Positions 33,938 to 43,344 of a stretch of 64,000 bases of DNA are shown piece after piece. The position numbers and the translations under genes were made by a program. A model generated the notes under the pieces. That model was not told the DNA's origin. It did not search any database and saw nothing but the letters and a program-made list of their open reading frames with translations. The first letter of the stretch is position 1, and the number at the start of each line of letters is the position of its first letter. Source of the stretch: JBBPYC01 sp038200275 (GTDB lineage: Bacteria; Pseudomonadota; Gammaproteobacteria; Burkholderiales; Burkholderiaceae_C); assembly GCA_038200275.1 (NCBI GenBank), contig JBBPYC010000002.1:62001-126000 (forward strand), in the 5' to 3' direction.

Positions 33938-36900
33938 GTGTCACGTTATGCGCGGCCTGAGGAAAATGACCCGCAACCGACGGAAACGATCCATGCGCTT
34001 TTGAAAATCGGCTGTGGTGCAGTCGCACCGCAGAAAGATTACGTCGAGCCGAGTCCGAGAAGCAGCCCGTTTCCACTCTGTCAGATTGCGCCGCGGGCGA
34101 GGCGTTCACACTCTGAAAAGTTGCCTCATGGTAGCATCACGCGCGAAAAAAAGCGCTGTTGGCGGGCGCGCAAATGCGGGCTCCAACCTCACCTTCAGCC
34201 CCACCGTTCGTCGAGCCGTTTGCGCAAGCATCGCTCGTATGAATCTCGGCTCGCCGTTGCCAATGGTCACACTCAGCCGCAGACCATCGCGGTCCCTACG
34301 AAGCGGCCGCAACGGCTTGTTCCTGGCGTTCCCTTTTTATTTTTCTTACAGCCCCGACCCAAATTGCAGCACGATCTCATCCTGCGCGCGCCGGCGCCTG
34401 TTGACAACCAGCATCCTCCGATTGGGCCAGACGGCTCGGTCACGCCACTGCGTCATGTGTACCGCCGAGAAATTCGAAGTGGCGAACACACCTCCTTGTC
34501 GGCGTTGGCCGATCGCATCAAAGTGGGCGCGCGCGTGCTCGACCTGGGCACAGGAAGCGGCGCGCTTGGCAAGTTCCTGACCTACTTCAAAGGCTGCACG
34601 GTCGACGGCGTCAACTACAACGCGGTCGAGGCAAGCCTTGCGGAACCCTATTACCGACGCGTGCTGGTGGCCGATCTGGAGCAGTGCGACCTGGCGTCGA
34701 TGTTTGCGAGCGAGCGGTACGACTACATCGTGTGCGCCGACGTGCTTGAGCACATCCGCACGCCGGAGCGTGTCGCACAGGCTGGACACGGTTTGTTGGC
34801 CAAAAACGGCCGACTGCTGCTGTCGGTGCCAAACACAGGCTACGTAGGCCTGATCGCCGAACTGATCGCAGGCGAGTTCCGCTACCGCGAAGAGGGCCTG
34901 CTGGACGCCACGCATGTGCGCCACTTCACGCGTCAGACTCTACTGCGATTTCTTGATGAAAACGGCTGGGCGGTGCAGGCGGTTGAGCCCGTCACGCGCG
35001 ATCTGACCAGTTCTGAATTCCGCGTTGAATTCGATTCGATGCCGCCCGCAGTGGCGCGCTACCTGCTCGCGCAGCCCGACGCAGCGACCTATCAGTTTGT
35101 CGTGGAAGCGCGCCCTGCGGCTGAGGTCGAGCCGGATGATCTCAACGACTTCGTCGCTGCGCCAGTCGCACAGGCGCTGTTTTCTGCCCAGCTGTTCACC
35201 CGCATCGATGGTCGGTTTGCAGAAGATCGCAAGGTGCTGGCTGCAGGCGTGATCGGCAACGAGCGCCAGACGCTCGTGTTTGCGTTGCCGCCGCAGCAAG
35301 ACGGAATGGGCGCAGCAGATGGATTGCGGCTGGACCCGGCCGACCGCGCGGGCTACCTCCAACTCCACGCAATGCGGCTCCTGGGGCCGAACGACATCGA
35401 GCTTTGGCAATGGGACTGCAGGCGCGATGCCGTGGATCCGTTCTTGTCCATGCCCAGCCAGCAAATGGCACTGCAGGCGCCAGGACCGTGGTCGCGCTCG
35501 GTGCTGGCGCTGCTTGAAGGCGACGACCCGTGGATTGAGTTGCCGGTGCCTGCCACGCTGATTGCGCGGGCTCAAGGCGGCCACTTGGAAGTCGATGTGG
35601 GATGGCCAATGTCGGCTGACTACATCGTGTTGGCCGAACTTGCCCACGATCTCACCGCTCAGCTTGCCGAGTCAAGAGGTCGGGCCGCCCAGTTGCAAGT
35701 CGCACTGGATGCCAGCCGCGACCGTTTGCCCGCACTGCTCACCCAGGCAAGAGGCGATGCCGCCCAGTTGCAAGCTGCGTCGGATGCCAGCCGCGACAGT
35801 CTGGCTGCACAGCTCGCCCAGGCACGAGGCCACTTGGCCGAGCTTGATGAACTTAAGCGCCATGCCGCGCAGCTGCAGGCGATGGTGGACACGAACGAGG
35901 CCCGGCAACCTACACCGGACGCAGCCGAACGGCGGTCGGCCCGCAGTGCTGCGTTGGCGGTCAAGCGGCGTGCAAAGCTCGCCCTGCTCGCGTCCCGTAT
36001 TGCGCAGGGGGAGCAGGCGATTGCATCGCTCATGCATCAGCTCGAAGCGCTGCGGCAGCAGCTGGACGACGCGACCACGCGCGCCGAACTCGCCCAGCGT
36101 CAGCGCCTGGTGACCCAGTTGCGGCTGCTGTCGCAGACGCGCACCGTGCAACAGCTCCAACAGGAGCTCGACATTGCGCGACCGCAAGTGCAGGCGCTCG
36201 ACCAGCGGCATCGGCAACTGCGCGCGCAACAACTTGTGATCACCCGCGAACACCGCGCAGCGGCTTCTGCGATTCGCACGATGGCTGCAACGCGTGCGCA
36301 GCTTGCCAATCTGAAGCTGCAGAACCAGGATGTGCGTGAGCAAAAGCAGGTGCTGCTGGACCGCTGTTTCCGGCTTACGCGGGACCGTGATCTGGCGGTG
36401 CGCCACCGCGATACAGCGGTGCGCGAGCGCGACACCGCGGTGCGCGAGCGCGCTGCCGTGATAGCTGAGCGCGACACCGCGGCACGGGACCGCGACAGTG
36501 CGCTCGCGCACATCACCTGGATCAAGAACTCCACCGTGTTTCGCGCGACCCGTCCGATCGTGGGCGCCAAGATGGCACTGGATCGGGCCGTTGCGAGGCC
36601 GCGCCGTTGGCTCGACACCGGCGCAGCGACAGCAAATGCGAATCCGCCCGCGCCAGCGCAGCCGCAAGCCGAACCGCTGCAAAGCAATGGGCAAGGCGAC
36701 GAACCGGCGCAGTCGCAGACGCTGCTGGCGCGCTCCAACTGCATCGACGTGATCGTGCCGGTCTATCGCGGTCTGGCCGACACGCGCCTGTGCATCGAAT
36801 CGGCGCTGGCCAGCCAATGCCGCACGCCGTGGCGCCTGATTGTGCTCGACGACGCGAGCCCCGAGCCGGCGGTTTCCGCTTGGCTGCGGGAGATCGCCGC

Positions 36901-39016
36901 ACAGGACGCGCGCATCGTGCTGCTCGTCAACGAAGAGAACCTCGGCTTCGTTGGCACCGTGAATCGCGGCATGGCGCTGTCGGAGCACAACGATGTACTG
37001 CTGCTCAACAGCGACACCGAAGTCGCCGGTGACTGGCTCGACCGGCTGCGCGCCGCCGCCTATTCGGGCCCGCGCGTGGCCAGCGTCACGCCGTTTTCCA
37101 ACAACGCCACGATCTGCAGCTACCCGCGCTTTTGCCAGGACAACCGGCTGCCTGAAGGGTTCGACACCGCGCGGCTCGATGCGCTGTTCGCACGTACCAA
37201 CCCGGGCCAATCGGTCGAAGTGCCCACGGGCATCGGCTTTTGCATGTACGTGCGGCGCGACTGCCTCGATGCCGTCGGATTGTTCGACGTCGAGAACTAC
37301 GGCAAAGGCTACGGCGAGGAAAACGATTTCTGCCAGCGTGCGATTCACGCGGGCTGGCACAACCTGCACGCACTCGACGTGTTCGTGATGCATTCGGGTG
37401 GCGTCAGCTTCGGCGAATCCAAAACCCCGCGCGAGGCACAGGCGATGGCCACGCTGCGGCGCATGCATCCGACCTATGAGACGCAGGTGCACCGGTTTCT
37501 GGCGATCGATCCGGCCGCTGGTGCGCGGCTGGCGGTCGACGTGGATCGTTACACCGAGAGCGCACGGCCGGCCGTGCTTGCGGTGCTGCACGACCGCGGC
37601 GGCGGCACCGTGCGCCATGTGCGCGAACTGGCCGAGCATCAGCGCGCACGCGCGCAGTTCTTCATCTTGCGGCCTGCTGCCGGTGGCCAGGTGCTGCTCG
37701 AATCGGCCGACAGCAAAGAAGCGTTTTCGCTGAGTTTCGATCTGACTCAGGGCTGTGACGACTTGGTGTTTGCACTGCGCAGCCTGCGCGTGCGGCTGAT
37801 TCACTATCACCACCTGATCGGCCACACCGAGATCGTGCTCGATCTGCCGAACCGGCTCGGCGTGCCGTACGACTTCACCGCGCACGACTTCTACACCGTG
37901 TGCCCGCAGATCACGTTCACATTCAGCGATGCGTCCAACAGCTACTGCGGCGAACTCGGCAACCAGCAGTGCGGCGAATGCCTGCAGCGCTCGCCGGCAC
38001 CGGGCGGCCTCGACATCGAAGCGTGGCGCCACAAGTACCGCATGTTCCTGCGCAGTGCGCGTTACGTCTTGGCGCCGAGCCGCGATGCGATCAATCATCT
38101 GGCGCGTTACGTGCCGATGGCGAACCTGCATGCCGTGTCGCACACCGATCTGGCCGCCGATGCGGTGCTGCCGGCGCCGCAGCCCCAACCGCTCGGGCCG
38201 ACTGCATCGCTCAAGATCGCCGTCATCGGTGCGCTGAGTCCGATCAAGGGCGCCGATGTGCTCGAAGACGTGGCCGCACTCGCTGCGCAGCGCAACACGG
38301 CGGTTGAATTTCATTTGATCGGCTTTGCTTATCGATCACTGCGCACCGAACCGAAGACACGTCTTGTGGTGCACGGCGAATATCAGGAGTCTGAGCTGGG
38401 CGCCCTTCTCGACTCGATCAAACCCGATGTCATCTGGTTTCCAGCGCTGTGGCCGGAGACTTACAGCTACACGCTGAGCGCTTGCCTGCAGACGGGGTTG
38501 CCCGTAGTGGCGCCCGAGCTCGGCGCGTTCACGGAACGCTTGGCTGGCCGCAACTGGACCTGGCTGGTGCCCTGGCAGCAGACGCCTGTGCAGTGGCTGG
38601 AGTTTTTCGATGACGTGCGAGCGCGCTGCTTCGCGAGCGCCACGCCGCCGCGCCGTGCGTTTCGCATCGAGCCACTGCCCATCTCGGACCGCGGCATCGA
38701 GCACAGCGACTGGTCGTATGAGGCCCATTACCTGAGCGGACTGGCGCCGCTGGACGCAGTCGGCCACAGGTTCAACACCGGACAGCCGCAGCAAACATGG
38801 CAGGCGCAGCTGGAGCCGACGTTCATCAGCGCGCATCTGCCCGGCGGCGGCGCAGCGGCCTCGTCGGGCCTGCAGGCTGCTGTCGGCGCGCCGGGCGTGA
38901 AGGGGCGCGTGCTGCATGTCGCACTGCGACTGCGCGCATCGCCGGCACTGAGCCCGGTCACGCGGCGCATTCCGTTGCGTTGGCAGACCCGATTCAAGAG
39001 TTGGTTGCGCGCGTGA
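33938..39016 (+). CDS. Giant methyltransferase / coiled-coil / GT2 / GT4 fusion protein
   Basis: The open frame is 1692 codons. It contains a class I methyltransferase (VGARVLDLGTGSGALGKFLT near residue 200, FASERYDYIVCADVLEHI, HVRHFTRQTLLRFLDENGW). A long coiled coil follows at about 568-860, including tandem AQLQ-ALDASRD units and RERDTAVRERA-type heptads. Then comes a GT2 domain from about 934 (IDVIVPVYRGLADTRLCIES, DDASPEP, LLLNSDTEVAGDWLDRLR near 1023). A GT4-like domain from about 1313 includes TAHDFYTVCPQ, CGELGNQQCGECLQ, VIGALSPIKGADVL and LPVVAPELGAF. Such proteins modify and extend surface glycans, possibly capping chain length. The first 130-170 codons are not protein-like and the frame begins with GTG; the true start may be TTG 34364 or GTG 34457. 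It is coupled to the next gene by GTGA. Confidence 0.85.
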   Translation: MSRYARPEENDPQPTETIHALLKIGCGAVAPQKDYVEPSPRSSPFPLCQIAPRARRSHSEKLPHGSITREKKRCWRARKCGLQPHLQPHRSSSRLRKHRSYESRLAVANGHTQPQTIAVPTKRPQRLVPGVPFLFFLQPRPKLQHDLILRAPAPVDNQHPPIGPDGSVTPLRHVYRREIRSGEHTSLSALADRIKVGARVLDLGTGSGALGKFLTYFKGCTVDGVNYNAVEASLAEPYYRRVLVADLEQCDLASMFASERYDYIVCADVLEHIRTPERVAQAGHGLLAKNGRLLLSVPNTGYVGLIAELIAGEFRYREEGLLDATHVRHFTRQTLLRFLDENGWAVQAVEPVTRDLTSSEFRVEFDSMPPAVARYLLAQPDAATYQFVVEARPAAEVEPDDLNDFVAAPVAQALFSAQLFTRIDGRFAEDRKVLAAGVIGNERQTLVFALPPQQDGMGAADGLRLDPADRAGYLQLHAMRLLGPNDIELWQWDCRRDAVDPFLSMPSQQMALQAPGPWSRSVLALLEGDDPWIELPVPATLIARAQGGHLEVDVGWPMSADYIVLAELAHDLTAQLAESRGRAAQLQVALDASRDRLPALLTQARGDAAQLQAASDASRDSLAAQLAQARGHLAELDELKRHAAQLQAMVDTNEARQPTPDAAERRSARSAALAVKRRAKLALLASRIAQGEQAIASLMHQLEALRQQLDDATTRAELAQRQRLVTQLRLLSQTRTVQQLQQELDIARPQVQALDQRHRQLRAQQLVITREHRAAASAIRTMAATRAQLANLKLQNQDVREQKQVLLDRCFRLTRDRDLAVRHRDTAVRERDTAVRERAAVIAERDTAARDRDSALAHITWIKNSTVFRATRPIVGAKMALDRAVARPRRWLDTGAATANANPPAPAQPQAEPLQSNGQGDEPAQSQTLLARSNCIDVIVPVYRGLADTRLCIESALASQCRTPWRLIVLDDASPEPAVSAWLREIAAQDARIVLLVNEENLGFVGTVNRGMALSEHNDVLLLNSDTEVAGDWLDRLRAAAYSGPRVASVTPFSNNATICSYPRFCQDNRLPEGFDTARLDALFARTNPGQSVEVPTGIGFCMYVRRDCLDAVGLFDVENYGKGYGEENDFCQRAIHAGWHNLHALDVFVMHSGGVSFGESKTPREAQAMATLRRMHPTYETQVHRFLAIDPAAGARLAVDVDRYTESARPAVLAVLHDRGGGTVRHVRELAEHQRARAQFFILRPAAGGQVLLESADSKEAFSLSFDLTQGCDDLVFALRSLRVRLIHYHHLIGHTEIVLDLPNRLGVPYDFTAHDFYTVCPQITFTFSDASNSYCGELGNQQCGECLQRSPAPGGLDIEAWRHKYRMFLRSARYVLAPSRDAINHLARYVPMANLHAVSHTDLAADAVLPAPQPQPLGPTASLKIAVIGALSPIKGADVLEDVAALAAQRNTAVEFHLIGFAYRSLRTEPKTRLVVHGEYQESELGALLDSIKPDVIWFPALWPETYSYTLSACLQTGLPVVAPELGAFTERLAGRNWTWLVPWQQTPVQWLEFFDDVRARCFASATPPRRAFRIEPLPISDRGIEHSDWSYEAHYLSGLAPLDAVGHRFNTGQPQQTWQAQLEPTFISAHLPGGGAAASSGLQAAVGAPGVKGRVLHVALRLRASPALSPVTRRIPLRWQTRFKSWLRA

Positions 39017-40959
39017 GGGCACACGCGGCGTCCAGGGGCTTCGCTTGGGCAGCAGGCCTTGGATGTACAGCCGCGATCGGCGCGCTTGCCGCAGGTTGGT
39101 TTGCGCTGCAGACCACGATGGGTACGCAGCCGCTGCTGCTGGCGCCGATGATCAACGTGATGCAGGGCTGCATCGAGCGGCTGCAGCCTTTATCGACAAC
39201 CACCTTGCCCGATGGCCCGGTCGTCCAGGCTTGTCGACGCGACGGCGGCTCTGCGGCGGCTCTGGTCGAGTCAACCTTGCAGCGCCTCGGTCCGCAACGC
39301 AGCCCGGACGGCCGCTACGAGCTTGGCTACACATTGCAGGTGCCGTTGCTGCAGCTGTTCAAGCGCACGGACGCTGCCGGGCTTGCAGCGGGCTCCCAGC
39401 CGATTGTTGCTGACCACGGCAGCAGCAGCGCCTGGGTGATCGACCGCGACGCCGTCACGCGTCTGGTGCACACGCTGGCCGATGACCCGAGACCGGCCAT
39501 CGTCTATCTTTTCTCGACGCATTTCGGTATCGGCGCACCGATCGAAGCGGCGCTGGCGGCCGACCCCGCGAATCTGGCCGTCACCGCCCGTGGGCCGCTC
39601 GCGCGGGATCGCTATTTCGGCCTCGACATCCACCCCTGGAGCGTGGCACGCATCGACAACGGCATCGCGCAGCGCCGGCTGCAGGCGATCGATGCCGTGA
39701 TCGGCGCGATATGCCGATTGCCCAGCGAAGCGCGCGAGAAGATTCGTGCGCTGACGCTGCTGGGCGAAGTGCACCAGTTGTTTCCTGACTTCGAAGCCGG
39801 CATGGGGTTCGCCTCGCCTTATCTCGTGAGCGACTACAGCACGGCGTCGGTCCGGGCGTTCCGAGGCTTTCTGCGTCAGCGGTTTGGTGGGATTGCTGCG
39901 CTGAATAGATTCCTGGGCCAGTCGGCCGATGTGGCGTACCGAAGCTTCGACCAAGTCGATCCGCCGTCGCGCGACATCCGCACCGATCGGCTGCAGCGAT
40001 TTGTCGAGCACATCGACTCGTTTGCGCAAGGCACCTTGCCGATCGCCGGCTGGGCCGCACCGGCCGCGGATGGCCGACCGCGCCGCGTGCAGTTGCTGCT
40101 CGACGGCGAGCCGCTGGCTCAAGTCACCGCGCAACTCGGCCGGCAGGACGTGCTGGCAGCGCGACCAGAGATCGGCCGCGCCGACGTCGGCTGGCGGTAC
40201 GACCTCGACTTCCGCGAGTTGCCAGTCGGCGTGCATCGCATCGACTTGTTGCTGCTGCCGCCCGACGGCACGAAAGCGCTGCCGCTGCACGTCGGCACAC
40301 GCCGGATTTCCATCATGGGCCGGGACCAGGCCACGCCGCCTGAGCTGCCGATGAAGGCTGAGCTGCCCCCACACGTGGTCGGCCCGCTGCCACCCGACTT
40401 CTGGATCGATCTGCCGGCAGATCGGACCGCGTATTGGTTCAATCCGCTGGTGCCGTTGTGGCACGCGTTTCGCAATGATCAGGTGGTCCGCTATCTCGAC
40501 CGTTTTGATCGCCGCGTGGCCGACTCCTGCTTGTGGGATACCCCGCGTTATGTGCATCAAATCCTGCCGTTCACAAATCCCGGCTGGGATGCGAACAAGT
40601 TCGCGGTCGATGCGTCGTTGCACGCGGCGGGGGGTATCCAGCTTGGCGTGAGTTTGTATGGCGAAGCAGCGCGCGGCGAAGGCCTGTTTCCGCTGCTCGC
40701 TCAATGGCAGAAAACCCGCTACGGCGTGACTGAGTTTCATCCGCTGAAAGCCGTATCGGCTGCGCAGTTGCAGGACGTGCTGAAACGGCATCGGGCGCAT
40801 GGTGCGCAGTTCGTCTCATTCTTTCTGGAACCCTATGCGGGCAGCGAGTCAATCGAACATCCGCAGAACCTGTTTTCGTTCGATCCGAGCAACCCAAAGT
40901 TCGGCTCCGATCGGTTGTTCGAATCGGTGCAGGCGCTGATGAACGGCAAGGCGCCGTAG
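39013..40959 (+). CDS. Secreted glycoside-hydrolase-like protein
   Basis: The 648-residue protein starts with a GTG at 39013 that overlaps the previous stop and is followed by a signal-anchor-like segment (FAWAAGLGCTAAIGALAAGW), so it is exported or membrane-tethered. The middle reads LTLLGEVHQLFPDFEAGMGF, then FRGFLRQRFGGIAALNRFLG, resembling the family 42 beta-galactosidase pattern of F-x-x-F-L-x-x-x-(Y/F)-x-x-I-x-x-L-N. A beta-rich portion follows, and a last domain carries SLYGEAARGEGLFPLLAQWQ. The role is probably trimming or binding a glycan made by the upstream enzyme. The enzymatic class and catalytic acids are uncertain. Confidence 0.65.
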   Translation: MRAHAASRGFAWAAGLGCTAAIGALAAGWFALQTTMGTQPLLLAPMINVMQGCIERLQPLSTTTLPDGPVVQACRRDGGSAAALVESTLQRLGPQRSPDGRYELGYTLQVPLLQLFKRTDAAGLAAGSQPIVADHGSSSAWVIDRDAVTRLVHTLADDPRPAIVYLFSTHFGIGAPIEAALAADPANLAVTARGPLARDRYFGLDIHPWSVARIDNGIAQRRLQAIDAVIGAICRLPSEAREKIRALTLLGEVHQLFPDFEAGMGFASPYLVSDYSTASVRAFRGFLRQRFGGIAALNRFLGQSADVAYRSFDQVDPPSRDIRTDRLQRFVEHIDSFAQGTLPIAGWAAPAADGRPRRVQLLLDGEPLAQVTAQLGRQDVLAARPEIGRADVGWRYDLDFRELPVGVHRIDLLLLPPDGTKALPLHVGTRRISIMGRDQATPPELPMKAELPPHVVGPLPPDFWIDLPADRTAYWFNPLVPLWHAFRNDQVVRYLDRFDRRVADSCLWDTPRYVHQILPFTNPGWDANKFAVDASLHAAGGIQLGVSLYGEAARGEGLFPLLAQWQKTRYGVTEFHPLKAVSAAQLQDVLKRHRAHGAQFVSFFLEPYAGSESIEHPQNLFSFDPSNPKFGSDRLFESVQALMNGKAP

Positions 40960-40963
40960 ATCG

Positions 40964-41896
40964 TCAGGACAGCGTAGCGTCCGGTGGCAGGAACACGCGG
41001 TCTGCCTCGCCCCAAAAGTGCCAAGCGCTAGCATCTTCAGCAATGCAGGCACTCAGCAAGCCGAATACCGCTTGCACGAGCAGCTCGGTCTGGTCATGCA
41101 AGGGCAATTGGTGGATGCGCAGGAATCGTTTGCCGTCGCTCATGCGGACACCCGTCACATAGACGCAGACCGGTACTTTTTGTCCTACGGCCATTCGCAG
41201 CAACCCGTGGGGCACGCGCGCCGGCATGCCGAGCAAGTTGATGCGGCTGTTCGCGCTGAGCTGGTCGGCCGGCGCGTCGACGGCTGCGCCGACTTTCTCT
41301 TGCCGGCGCAGCGCGCGGATCGCCGGCAGCATGCTTGCAGACACGTCGAGCGTGCTGCGATCGAGTGCGCGCGAGACCTCGTTCGTGCGCGCACGCGCAT
41401 ACCAGTGCAGCACGCTGCGGCCAACGAAATGCTCCCCGTGCAACGCAGCGACCAGCGCATGCACCTTGATACCAGCTGCACCCATATGGCGCAGGCCCCA
41501 CATGCCGGCGCCCCAGTGAAACGTGCAAAGCACCGCCGGCAGATCGGGCGCAGGCCAGGCGCCCTGCACCACCAGGTGTCGCTCCATCCAGCGGTCGCTG
41601 CGCGTGCGCGCAAGGCACAGATCGGCGTGATCGACCAACGTCAACAGCCGGCGCTTCCAGGCCCAGTCCACTTCGTCTTCGACCCAGCCGCGCTGCCTGG
41701 CCTGCGCCAGCGCACGCTCCACCGGCACGCGGTACAGGAACGGCCAATGTGCAAGCTTTTGGAACACCCGAAACGCCAGCGGCCACGGCAGGAAAGCGGC
41801 CAGTGACGGCGCAAGCACCAATTCGATCAGATCCCGTGACTCGATCTTGCACCGTGCACGCCAGCGCGCCAGGCGGCCGGTTGCGGTCAGCTCCAT
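40964..41896 (-). CDS. LpxL/HtrB-like acyltransferase family protein
   Basis: The 310-residue protein follows the lipid A acyltransferase layout: an N-terminal hydrophobic stretch (LIELVLAPSLAAFLPWPLAF), a central AVLCTFHWGAGMWGLRHMGA block, then VHALVAALHGEHF and VGAAVDAPADQL before a MPARVPHGLLRMAVGQKVPV segment. In LpxL-type enzymes the histidine of the central block is followed by an acid five residues on (HX4D/E). Here that position reads H-W-G-A-G-M, so the motif is incomplete. It overlaps the wzt gene by 10 bp and ends 5 bp from the convergent glycosidase-like gene. Acyl transfer is plausible but unproven. Confidence 0.6.
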   Translation of the reverse strand: MELTATGRLARWRARCKIESRDLIELVLAPSLAAFLPWPLAFRVFQKLAHWPFLYRVPVERALAQARQRGWVEDEVDWAWKRRLLTLVDHADLCLARTRSDRWMERHLVVQGAWPAPDLPAVLCTFHWGAGMWGLRHMGAAGIKVHALVAALHGEHFVGRSVLHWYARARTNEVSRALDRSTLDVSASMLPAIRALRRQEKVGAAVDAPADQLSANSRINLLGMPARVPHGLLRMAVGQKVPVCVYVTGVRMSDGKRFLRIHQLPLHDQTELLVQAVFGLLSACIAEDASAWHFWGEADRVFLPPDATLS

Positions 41897-43323
41897 TCGT
41901 GCGGCAACCGCACCAGCCCCGGCGTGGAGCGCGGATAGATCCAGGCAAAGGTCAGGTGGCGCTTCCACTCGTCGTAGACAACCATCCCGCTCGAATCGAA
42001 CAGGTAAGCGCTCACGACATAGTCGCCGGTATGCAATGACAACTCAGGGAACGTCACGATCGCGCGCCAGATCCCGGGCTCGACCTGCTCGGCTGCGGCG
42101 CCGTCGGCATGCGTAGCGACCGAGGTGATACCCACGCCGTGTGCCTGCTCGATCATGATGCCGAAGCATGGCCGCTCGCTGCTTGGCGCGCGCGCATAAA
42201 GGGTGATCTTCAGGTCGGTTGAGGTAAGCATTGGCACCTCGCCCGATCCAAGGTCGGCGACCTCGAGCGCGACCAGCTCGGCGCGCTTGCCGGTGTCGAT
42301 TGTTTGTATTGCAAGCGTCGATGCTGCGACCGGCTCGACCGCCTGAATGCTCGCAATCTGGCGCGCGGCCACCGCGTCTTGCCGCCGCACGTGCGCATCA
42401 TAAGAAGCCAGCACGATGTCGGTTGGCCCAAACGCTTGCACGCGGCCACCATCCAGCCAGAGCGCCACGTCACAGATCAAACGCACGTGATAGAGGCTAT
42501 GTGAACAGAACAAGATGGTGCAGCCGTGCTCGCGGAATGCATCGATGCGCTCGACGCATTTTTTTTGAAAGTGCTGGTCGCCAACAGCCAACGCTTCATC
42601 CACGATCAGCACGTCGGGTTCAATCGCGGTCACCAGCGCAAACGCAAGACGAACCGCCATGCCTGAGGAATAGGTTTTTACCGGCCGATCGATTGCATCG
42701 CCAAGCTCGGAGAACTCGATGATGCTCGATTCAAGCCGTGCCATGTCGGCCGTGCCGATGCCGATCAGGCTGCCACCAAAGTACAGGTTGTCGCGCCCGC
42801 TGAAGTCGGGATGAAAGCCCGCACCAAGTTCCAGAATCGCGGTAACACGTCCGATCCGGCTGACACTGCCCGTGGTGGGCTGTAGGGTTCCAGCCATCAG
42901 CTTGAGCAACGAGCTCTTGCCCGCGCCATTGTCGCCAATCACTCCCATGCACTGGCCACGGTGCAGCTCAAACGACACGTTTTGCAACGCCCAATGGCTG
43001 CGGTGATAGCTGCGCCCAGTCAACAGCGACTTGAGCCGGGCACGCGGGGTGTCGTAGAGCTTGTATTCCTTGCCAAGCTGAGACACGCGCAGCACAGCCG
43101 TAGCGGCATCATCATCAAGCACTTCCGCGTCTTCAGTCGACGCTTCAGGCGCATCATCGAGCGGCCCGCGCAGGACGGTCGATGCCGATCCCAAGCCAGC
43201 TTCGGCCGGCAATGCAACAGCCACCTGGTCGTCTTCGAGCGCCGCCACCGCAAGCGCGTTCTGGTCGTCGATCGAACGATTTTCCGGCAGCGCCGGATGG
43301 AATAAGTCGTGGCCCTCACGCAT
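41887..43323 (-). CDS. wzt: Polysaccharide ABC transporter ATP-binding protein (Wzt)
   Basis: This 478-residue cytoplasmic ATPase of an O-antigen-type exporter has Walker A CMGVIGDNGAGKSSLLKLMA near residue 130, the TAILELGAGFHPDFSGRDNL segment, the signature RPVKTYSSGMAVRLAFALVT and Walker B PDVLIVDEALAVGDQHF. A C-terminal beta-sandwich (about 335-478, with LHTGDYVVSAYLFDSSGMVV and EWKRHLTFAW) is like the Wzt carbohydrate-binding domain that recognises the finished, terminally modified glycan. An acidic, alanine-rich extension of about 75 residues precedes the first strand and is unusual. It pairs with the permease just upstream. Confidence 0.92.
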   Translation of the reverse strand: MREGHDLFHPALPENRSIDDQNALAVAALEDDQVAVALPAEAGLGSASTVLRGPLDDAPEASTEDAEVLDDDAATAVLRVSQLGKEYKLYDTPRARLKSLLTGRSYHRSHWALQNVSFELHRGQCMGVIGDNGAGKSSLLKLMAGTLQPTTGSVSRIGRVTAILELGAGFHPDFSGRDNLYFGGSLIGIGTADMARLESSIIEFSELGDAIDRPVKTYSSGMAVRLAFALVTAIEPDVLIVDEALAVGDQHFQKKCVERIDAFREHGCTILFCSHSLYHVRLICDVALWLDGGRVQAFGPTDIVLASYDAHVRRQDAVAARQIASIQAVEPVAASTLAIQTIDTGKRAELVALEVADLGSGEVPMLTSTDLKITLYARAPSSERPCFGIMIEQAHGVGITSVATHADGAAAEQVEPGIWRAIVTFPELSLHTGDYVVSAYLFDSSGMVVYDEWKRHLTFAWIYPRSTPGLVRLPHEWS

Positions 43324-43344
43324 TGCTTATTGCCTGCACGTTGC

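Noticed and set aside
36400..36510. Repeated CGCGA-rich units considered as a CRISPR-like or DNA-level repeat array
   Set aside because: They encode in-frame RERDTAVRERA heptads of a coiled coil, vary in length and have no unique spacers.
35672..38314. 880-codon open frame opposite the giant glycan gene
   Set aside because: It is an artefact of GC-rich codon bias on the antisense strand. No domain or sensible composition was found, whereas the plus strand has clear enzyme motifs.
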